A stretch of DNA of 64,000 bases, taken from Pseudoalteromonas phenolica. Its GTDB lineage: Bacteria; Pseudomonadota; Gammaproteobacteria; Enterobacterales; Alteromonadaceae. The position numbers were made by a program, and so were the translations under genes. Location of the stretch: positions 1 through 64,000 of the forward strand of contig NZ_PNEC01000008.1 in assembly GCF_005886345.1 (NCBI RefSeq), in the 5' to 3' direction. The stretch's first letter is position 1. Every line of letters starts with the position of its first letter. The notes under the pieces are model-generated. The model had not been told where the DNA came from. It saw nothing but the letters and a program-made list of their open reading frames with translations, and did no database searches. Of this stretch, positions 59,485-64,000 are shown piece by piece.

Positions 59485-60390
59485 TTAGTGTATAAAGTAC
59501 TCTTCTACATCTTCTTTAAGGTTAGTGTAATCATCGTCACTTAATTCTAATGCAACTAACACCAAATCTTTAAATGCGAACCAATCACCGCAAGGTCTAA
59601 AATGCTTTGCTTCAAAGGATAAATTCTCTGCTAGTTTCATTGCCGCGAAAGTCGCTTTGAGTGTTGGGTCTGTTTCTTCCTTTAAGTATGATTCATCGTG
59701 ATGTCGTAAAATCATTTGGCAGATAGGCTTAGGAAGGTGCCAAGAGGATGCTAGGTAATAGCCAACGATGGTATGACTTACCGGATATATTTGCTCCTCG
59801 TAGTAGAGCAGACTCTTCTCACCCCTTTGATAAGCTCGTGTCATCAAATCATTATAATTATCAAAGCGCATTGCCATTGCGGGTATCCCTGAATCATGGA
59901 ATAACCCAAGAAGTTGAAGGTTTTCTAGCGGTACAGTAGTTTTAATTTGTTTACCTATTGCCATTGCCAATTGCGACATATCGGTAGCATTATCCCAAAA
60001 CCGCTGCAGTGAAATACTACATTCCTCCTGTTCAAAGGCATTCTTTAGCAAATGGCCTGTCACTAATTGTGTAATGCAATTTACACCTAAAAGTATCACA
60101 GCCTGTCGTATATCTGAAATGGTTCTTGACATGCCGTAAGCTGGAGAATTAATAACCTTCAAGACTGCAGCAGCAGTCCCTACATCTTCACTTATAATCT
60201 CAGCAATATTACCAAGTTCAGGCTCATCACTATTCAATTCATTTTGTAAATTTTGTAATACTTCAGGCTTTGAGGGCAAACTAAAACCAGACTTCAGATC
60301 TGCCAACACCTTGTCATCAATGTCGATCATACGTGGCGTTTTTTTGGGTAGTCGTTTGCTGATTGTAGTAGAGGAATTGCGATTACTCAA
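59485..60390 (-). CDS. HDOD-domain protein
   Basis: A roughly 300-residue protein with an HDOD domain (about 35-235), a non-catalytic relative of HD phosphohydrolases found in signalling. Visible are the N-terminal helix region LPSKPEVLQNLQNELNSDE, then SPAYGMSRTISDIRQAVILLG and LLGLFHDSGIPAM. There is no output domain. Start is uncertain: TTG at 60390 overlaps the upstream gene's stop by eight bases, suggesting coupling; an ATG at 60330 (MIDIDDK) has no ribosome site. Confidence 0.82.
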   Translation of the reverse strand: MSNRNSSTTISKRLPKKTPRMIDIDDKVLADLKSGFSLPSKPEVLQNLQNELNSDEPELGNIAEIISEDVGTAAAVLKVINSPAYGMSRTISDIRQAVILLGVNCITQLVTGHLLKNAFEQEECSISLQRFWDNATDMSQLAMAIGKQIKTTVPLENLQLLGLFHDSGIPAMAMRFDNYNDLMTRAYQRGEKSLLYYEEQIYPVSHTIVGYYLASSWHLPKPICQMILRHHDESYLKEETDPTLKATFAAMKLAENLSFEAKHFRPCGDWFAFKDLVLVALELSDDDYTNLKEDVEEYFIH

Positions 60391-61051
60391 AGCCGATACA
60401 ATTAGACATCTCTAACTTAAATGACTTTGAATACTGAGGCTTAAGGAGAAAATGAGCTAAGTTATTGAAAGTATGCCTAACCCCTTTTAAAGCGGTTTTA
60501 TTACTTAACCAACGTGGTATTTTACCTTGCGGATTGGCATAAATCTCATGCTGAATATGAAGACCATTTTGTTTGTCTTCAAGCAGCCAAAACCCTTCTA
60601 CGGGGGTGACTAAAATAGCATTTATATCTTTTTCTATGAATTTATTTAATTTAGCTTCACCTACAGATCGGATTATGATTTTTGATTTCGATTCGTTAAT
60701 TTTTTTATGACAAGAGTGTGTAAGCATTACCCTATCTGTAACAGGCCAAGGCGCTGCAAGCTCAGTATAAACAATATCTTCAGCACTATTGGGAGAATTA
60801 ATTTTTTCAACTTTGCTAACATTTTTGAGCCAATTTGACGCATTTTGGGTATCGTTTAGTAAGGCGATTAAACTCATGCGATCCGCATTAGGAATGAAAG
60901 TGGCTGCCTGAATTGCAATTACGCCAGAATCTTGCGTTTGAAACTTGATAACTAAATTATCTTTACTATGCCAAGTTATCCAATTGGCCTTTGTATCTAA
61001 TGAAAGAAATAAGAAAAAGCTCCATAAAGCCATTTTATAGAGCTTCATCAT
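60383..61051 (-). CDS. Secreted START-like domain protein
   Basis: A 222-residue protein with an N-terminal signal peptide (about 1-22) and a START/SRPBCC-like lipid-binding fold, suggested by ASNWLKNVSKVEKI, VYTELAAPWPVTDRVMLTHS and GFWLLEDKQNGLHIQHEIYANPQGKIPRWL. This pattern occurs in bacterial START proteins of unknown role. Ligand unknown. It lies 3 nt after ygiF and overlaps the HDOD gene start. Confidence 0.75.
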   Translation of the reverse strand: MMKLYKMALWSFFLFLSLDTKANWITWHSKDNLVIKFQTQDSGVIAIQAATFIPNADRMSLIALLNDTQNASNWLKNVSKVEKINSPNSAEDIVYTELAAPWPVTDRVMLTHSCHKKINESKSKIIIRSVGEAKLNKFIEKDINAILVTPVEGFWLLEDKQNGLHIQHEIYANPQGKIPRWLSNKTALKGVRHTFNNLAHFLLKPQYSKSFKLEMSNCIGFE

Positions 61052-61054
61052 ATT

Positions 61055-62575
61055 TTATCGCCAATAAGGCATGCTATTTAGAGAGACTTTACGGCTTTGT
61101 TCCATTGCCTGAACTAAAAAATCAGCTTTTTTAACAAGCCAAGCTTTTATTTCTTCAAGTTCAGATGAGTCTTGCCTTTCACACAATAATTTAAGGTAGG
61201 CTAATGTTTCTAACTCATAGATGCCATAGGCAATATCAATCCAAGGTGTACGAAATGCTTGGCGTATCTCTTTATCATACAAAGACCCCAAACAATTACC
61301 ACTCAGCAAAGCCCTGTCCAGTCTCGAGCGAAGTGATAGATAATCCTCTGTAGACAAACTCTTGCCTTCAGGCAAAGCTGATTGAAGTCCATGCCAATCT
61401 TTTTCGAAGGCGGTATTTGCTACTTCTTTAATAGGTAATTCTGCAGCAGTAACTGCATTTTGACTCCATTCTTGACGCCAGCCCTTATCAACTAACCATA
61501 GAGTTAAAGAGAGCAAAAGCTTGTTGTAGCGAGGGCTATTAAATAAATCTTCAATATCATTGACGCTTGGCTGTTCAGCTTTTAATTCAGCGATTAAAGC
61601 TGCAAGCGCATCTGCATTATTGATTTTTTTATAATAAGCATGACGTTTAGATGTATAGGTCTTGAGGTGAATCGCATTTTCAACCCAATCAAGCTCTGAC
61701 ATTAACCAATCAATTTCTCCAAGTAATCGTTCTGTTGAACGCCCTTCCACAATTGGAGTAAATAATTTAAAGGCATGCTTAATAAGGTTTACGCCATCAA
61801 TCACACGCTTTAAAGTTTTTAAACTTGGTTTGTTGAAATAACATTGCTCGTGCTTTTGTACAAACTCAATGCCATAATTCACACACTGCACAAGTGCTTT
61901 TTCTTGAGTTGCATGGCGGTTCAGTTTCACAACACCAATGTATTTATTAGCCGTTAGTGGCTTATCATCCGCTAAACGATATCCTCTAGCTGCTTTAGAA
62001 TATAAGCCCATTCTCAAGCCACCCATTGCGACTAGATGATCAGCAAGCAGGAATAAGTCATTGCGATCGCCTTCGACTAACTCGATCTCTAACTCTGAAA
62101 TGCTCTCGACCTGACCCTGAGCAACAATCTCGCCTTTGTCTAGCACCACTTCTATTGTTGAGCCCTGCTCAGTTTCAATCAACCATGTACGGCGGATGAA
62201 GTTTGTACTAAAAATAGGATAAAGGTTGTCATTTATTGCCGTAACCTGCATACCATGTGGCCATATATTTGGCTTAAATGCATTTAAGTTTGGCCTTGTT
62301 GAATCAAGCGGTAAGTTATACTCTGGACGTTGATGTAACCCCCCAACGACTTGCCCTGCCAATTTGATCGTTTGCTCACAATCACCATCACAGCAACGTG
62401 TTCTCAAACCAATATCAAGCGCTCTAAGCTCTCTGTTTGGGGTATCAAAATAAGCATTTTTTAAATTTTTGGCGGGTTTATTTTTAACAGTTTTAGCAAA
62501 CTGCATAATGAGGCCAGGGATCAGCGGAACCTCATTGTCTGAAAGTAAAAACTTCAGTTCTATCTCTGTGTCCAT
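61055..62575 (-). CDS. ygiF: CYTH/CHAD inorganic triphosphatase YgiF
   Basis: A 506-residue protein. The N-terminal CYTH domain (about 1-205) carries the EIELK signature at residues 4-8 and basic/acidic tunnel residues. The C-terminal CHAD domain (about 215-500) is helical, with conserved His residues as in polyphosphate-binding CHAD. The E. coli homologue hydrolyses inorganic triphosphate. It is divergent from ygiM, as in E. coli. Confidence 0.9.
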   Translation of the reverse strand: MDTEIELKFLLSDNEVPLIPGLIMQFAKTVKNKPAKNLKNAYFDTPNRELRALDIGLRTRCCDGDCEQTIKLAGQVVGGLHQRPEYNLPLDSTRPNLNAFKPNIWPHGMQVTAINDNLYPIFSTNFIRRTWLIETEQGSTIEVVLDKGEIVAQGQVESISELEIELVEGDRNDLFLLADHLVAMGGLRMGLYSKAARGYRLADDKPLTANKYIGVVKLNRHATQEKALVQCVNYGIEFVQKHEQCYFNKPSLKTLKRVIDGVNLIKHAFKLFTPIVEGRSTERLLGEIDWLMSELDWVENAIHLKTYTSKRHAYYKKINNADALAALIAELKAEQPSVNDIEDLFNSPRYNKLLLSLTLWLVDKGWRQEWSQNAVTAAELPIKEVANTAFEKDWHGLQSALPEGKSLSTEDYLSLRSRLDRALLSGNCLGSLYDKEIRQAFRTPWIDIAYGIYELETLAYLKLLCERQDSSELEEIKAWLVKKADFLVQAMEQSRKVSLNSMPYWR

Positions 62576-62679
62576 TAGGGCAAGTGATTACCTATAAAAT
62601 TGTAGAAGGGTAAAAATATACAAAGCAGTAGCCATTTGCAATCTTTTTGCCGCAAGTTCAAGGAAGTTTAGCGCTTCAC

Positions 62680-62708
62680 TTGATATTGCCCTTTGAAATT
62701 CATACTAT
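62680..62708 (+). promoter_or_regulatory. Predicted promoter of ygiM
   Basis: A -35 TTGATA (62680-62685) and a -10 TACTAT (62703-62708) with 17-bp spacing lie 32 bp before the ATG. Confidence 0.55.
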
Positions 62709-62739
62709 CTGAAAAAACTACTCTCTATAAAGGTCACGG

Positions 62740-63351
62740 ATGTTAAAACGTATTTTAGTGCCAACACTTTTCGCACTTGTTTCGCACTATTCACTCGCTG
62801 AAGAGGTGCAAGCTGCTGAAACAAACAACGCTAGCGAAAATGTAGCCTATATTTCAGATAATCTATTCGTTTATGTACATTCTGGACCTGGCAAAAATTA
62901 CCGTATTGTCGGTTCAGTAGATGCAGGCAGTCAAATTGCGCTGATGCAAGGTAATGAAAATGGTTTTCAGCAAATCACTGACGACAAAGGACGCGAAGTG
63001 TGGGTTGAATCACAATTTGTTTCAACCCAAGCTGGCTTTGCCATGCAGTTAGATGAGTTAGGCTTACAACTACAGCAAACTCAACAAGCATTGAATGATG
63101 CACAGACAGATTTACCTCGCTTACAGCAGCTCAATCAAGACCTAGAATCTGAAAATCAAAATTTACAGCAAACGATCCAACGCTTAGAAAAATCTGTAGA
63201 AGATGAAAAGCAAAAAGCCCTGAACTCAGATCAAGCTGAACAACATCTCATGTTAACGTATGGTGGAGCTATTGGTATTGGTGGTTTACTAATTGGTGTA
63301 ATTCTAACTTTATTGCTCTCTCGTAAAAAACGTTACGATGGATGGGCATAG
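62740..63351 (+). CDS. ygiM: SH3-domain membrane protein YgiM (TIGR04211)
   Basis: A 203-residue protein with a signal peptide (about 1-20), a bacterial SH3 domain (about 35-95: YISDNLFVYVHSGPGKNYRIVGSV), a coiled coil (about 105-165) and a C-terminal membrane segment (about 173-192) ending in the positive tail SRKKRYDG. It probably sits in the inner membrane facing the periplasm. Function is unknown. Confidence 0.92.
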   Translation: MLKRILVPTLFALVSHYSLAEEVQAAETNNASENVAYISDNLFVYVHSGPGKNYRIVGSVDAGSQIALMQGNENGFQQITDDKGREVWVESQFVSTQAGFAMQLDELGLQLQQTQQALNDAQTDLPRLQQLNQDLESENQNLQQTIQRLEKSVEDEKQKALNSDQAEQHLMLTYGGAIGIGGLLIGVILTLLLSRKKRYDGWA

Positions 63352-63380
63352 AACATTATTAGTCTCAAAATCATTACTTA

Positions 63381-63410
63381 AAAAAACCGCATTTCAAAAT
63401 GCGGTTTTTT
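63381..63410. terminator. Bidirectional terminator after ygiM
   Basis: A6-CCGCATT and AATGCGG-T6 pair around a short loop, 29 nt after the ygiM stop and facing a convergent gene. Confidence 0.92.
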
Positions 63411-63427
63411 TATTTTTGTCTGCAATG

Positions 63428-63991
63428 CTATTTAGTAAATAACTCACTGATATTACTTAAATCTGATTTACCCTCTGCGATTTCATCTGGCGTTAAACCT
63501 GATAACTCATGCGGAAACACTAACCACTCATCTGATTCATGAATGAAATAATCAGGCTTCATAGGTACTTTAGTATTCTTTGGCTTGTAGTAAGGGCAAG
63601 CTGTACGAATGTCTTTAGGCAAGTTTAAACGCATTAGCTCAGAAAGCTTTTCTTTTAATGCAAAAATACTGCGGCCTGAATCAAACACATCGTCCACAAT
63701 GAGTAACGAGTCATCTGCATTCGCATTTTCGATAATGTAATGAAGACCGTGTACTTTAATTTCTTTTGATTGTTTGCCGATACCATAGTAAGAAGATGTA
63801 CGCACAGCAATATGATCTGTCTCTATACCTTTGTAATCGTAATACTCTTGCACAGCGATACCGATAGGCGCACCACCTCGCCAAATACCAATGATGAAGT
63901 CAGGACGGAAACCATCATCATAAACTTGCGCGGCTAAACGAAAAGAATCCTCAAGCAACTGCTGTGCTGTGATATAGCACTTATCTGACAT
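63428..63991 (-). CDS. Purine-type phosphoribosyltransferase (COG2236)
   Basis: A 187-residue type I phosphoribosyltransferase. The PRPP loop is LLIVDDVFDSGRSI (about 97-110) and the N-terminal FIIGIWRGGAPIG contributes the pyrophosphate loop. In related marine genera it is annotated as hypoxanthine phosphoribosyltransferase, but the base specificity (hypoxanthine, xanthine or guanine) cannot be fixed from sequence. The ATG is nine bases from the window end, so its promoter lies outside. Confidence 0.88.
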   Translation of the reverse strand: MSDKCYITAQQLLEDSFRLAAQVYDDGFRPDFIIGIWRGGAPIGIAVQEYYDYKGIETDHIAVRTSSYYGIGKQSKEIKVHGLHYIIENANADDSLLIVDDVFDSGRSIFALKEKLSELMRLNLPKDIRTACPYYKPKNTKVPMKPDYFIHESDEWLVFPHELSGLTPDEIAEGKSDLSNISELFTK

Positions 63992-64000
63992 ACAAACCCC

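Overview
The window is a stretch of core chromosome from a marine gammaproteobacterium of the Alteromonadales, most likely Pseudoalteromonas or a close relative. The basis is E. coli-like gene order combined with Vibrio/Shewanella-like traits: a PomAB sodium-type motor pair beside xseB-ispA-dxs, a RibB protein fused to a degenerate RibA domain, and short extragenic repeats ending in ATACCAATCC/GGATTGGTAT. The DNA looks moderately AT-rich by eye; nothing was computed. No prophage, insertion sequence, CRISPR array or secretion/toxin island was seen.

Layout. 1-585: a tRNA array of Leu and Gln genes with one decayed tRNA-Gln copy. 717-7591: ubiF (minus), then miaB-ybeZ-ybeY-ybeX-lnt (plus). 7698-12974: a minus-strand block with a NagX-like membrane acyltransferase, a small membrane protein, an FKBP isomerase, a LonH-type protease and YbeL. 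13149-25746: leuS-lptE-holA-nadD-rsfS-rlmH-mrdA-mrdB-rlpA-dacA and ybeD-lipB-lipA, the mirror image of the E. coli 14-15 min region including the tRNA/ubiF end. 25929-28592: a TyrP-type permease with a TyrR-box-like site, a lipoprotein and a membrane protein.

28617-33926: a 30-codon ORF behind a long inverted repeat, then pomB/pomA (minus), divergent from xseB-ispA-dxs. 34012-43044 (all minus): a propeller-sensor diguanylate cyclase, pgpA, thiL, nusB, ribH, ribBX, ribE, ribD and nrdR, which is the riboflavin/thiamin-cofactor cluster. 43128-49428: glyA and the complete threonine operon thrLABC with leader peptide and attenuator. 49598-51962: a single-domain response regulator divergent from a hybrid-free sensor kinase. 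52078-55735: rdgC, a YqhD-type aldehyde reductase with a divergent AraC regulator, and a GNAT acetyltransferase. 55959-59404: tkt and MetJ-controlled metK. 59485-63991: an HDOD protein, a START-like protein, the CYTH/CHAD triphosphatase YgiF, YgiM and a phosphoribosyltransferase.

How the genes work together: the plus-strand blocks serve translation (miaB, ybeY, leuS, rsfS, rlmH), envelope growth (lnt, lptE, mrdAB, rlpA, dacA) and lipoate synthesis (lipAB). The minus-strand rib/thi/nus cluster makes flavin and thiamin cofactors. thrABC, glyA and metK link aspartate-family and one-carbon metabolism, with regulation readable from the DNA (Thr/Ile attenuation, MetJ boxes, TyrR box). I found no large undescribed system. 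The least explained items are the 30-codon ORF with its ribosome-site-overlapping inverted repeat (28617-28771), the decayed tRNA-Gln, the two-copy palindromic-end repeat, and the terminator-like hairpin inside the thiL start region.
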